NCBI GenBank assembly: GCA_020426425.1
Contig: JAGQQB010000040.1
Coordinates: 1 to 14,189, forward strand
Direction: 5' to 3'
DNA: 14,189 bases
Source of the DNA: Planctomycetaceae bacterium
GTDB lineage: Bacteria; Planctomycetota; Planctomycetia; Planctomycetales; Planctomycetaceae
Below, one piece after another: positions 14,090 to 14,189 of this stretch. The notes under the pieces were generated by a model, which saw only the letters and a list, made by a program, of their open reading frames with translations, did no database searches and was not told where the DNA came from. The position numbers and the translations under genes were made by a program. Within the stretch, counting starts at the first letter, position 1, and the number at the start of each line of letters is the position of its first letter.

Positions 14090-14189
14090 CCGGGTGAGGA
14101 GTCCCGAGTCGAAGTCCAACCGACCGGCGGTGGGGTTTGGTACGTGGATTCGATGAACGGTGGTGCCTGGCAGTTAGCGGGACTTGAGC

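Noticed and set aside
1..14189. CRISPR array, tRNA, rRNA, insertion sequence or phage genes
   Set aside because: No regularly spaced repeats, cloverleaf-like sequences, transposase or integrase motifs, or terminal inverted repeats were seen.

Overview
The window looks like a chromosomal segment of a Planctomycetota bacterium. The strongest evidence is two DUF1501 proteins with twin-arginine-type leaders and one large secreted PSCyt1/PSCyt2/PSD1 (DUF1549/DUF1553) c-type cytochrome-like protein, families that are greatly expanded in planctomycetes. A very large PQQ-like beta-propeller protein and a planctomycete-type small TPR protein agree with this. The DNA is moderately GC-rich, which gives long but meaningless antisense ORFs. 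I cannot name a genus.

Layout, left to right. (1) 1-577, minus strand: an inositol-monophosphatase-family phosphatase, best called HisN, cut off by the window edge. (2) 578-729: a divergent promoter region with a perfect 8-bp inverted repeat. (3) 730-1065, plus strand: a 111-residue TPR protein, the only plus-strand gene. (4) 1274-1492, minus: a 72-residue protein of unknown function, preceded by a repeated sequence that carries its ribosome binding site. (5) 1796-2203 and 2204-3607, minus: an SxtJ-like small membrane protein whose start codon directly abuts the stop codon of an upstream DUF1501 gene. (6) 3608-3977: a noncoding gap with a short hairpin. (7) 3978-14056, minus: four genes with short gaps, transcribed in the order PQQ-like propeller protein, metallo-beta-lactamase-fold hydrolase, PSCyt/PSD1 cytochrome-like protein, DUF1501 protein.

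How they may work together: the PSCyt/PSD1 plus DUF1501 pair is the standard planctomycete gene pair. Its members are exported, but their biochemical role is poorly established. The upstream propeller protein is also exported, while the metallo-hydrolase has no leader and should be cytosolic. Gaps of 60-70 nt and the lack of visible terminators suggest that genes 9368-14056 through 3978-5402 form one operon of about 10 kb, with a candidate -10 box just upstream of the propeller gene. The left third contains unrelated housekeeping or unknown genes.

I found no CRISPR array, tRNA, rRNA, transposase, integrase or defence system. Nothing here is clearly a new biological system. The items most worth a second look are the operon composition, the DUF1501-SxtJ junction, the 72-residue conserved-looking unknown with its repeated leader, and the dyad in the divergent promoter.
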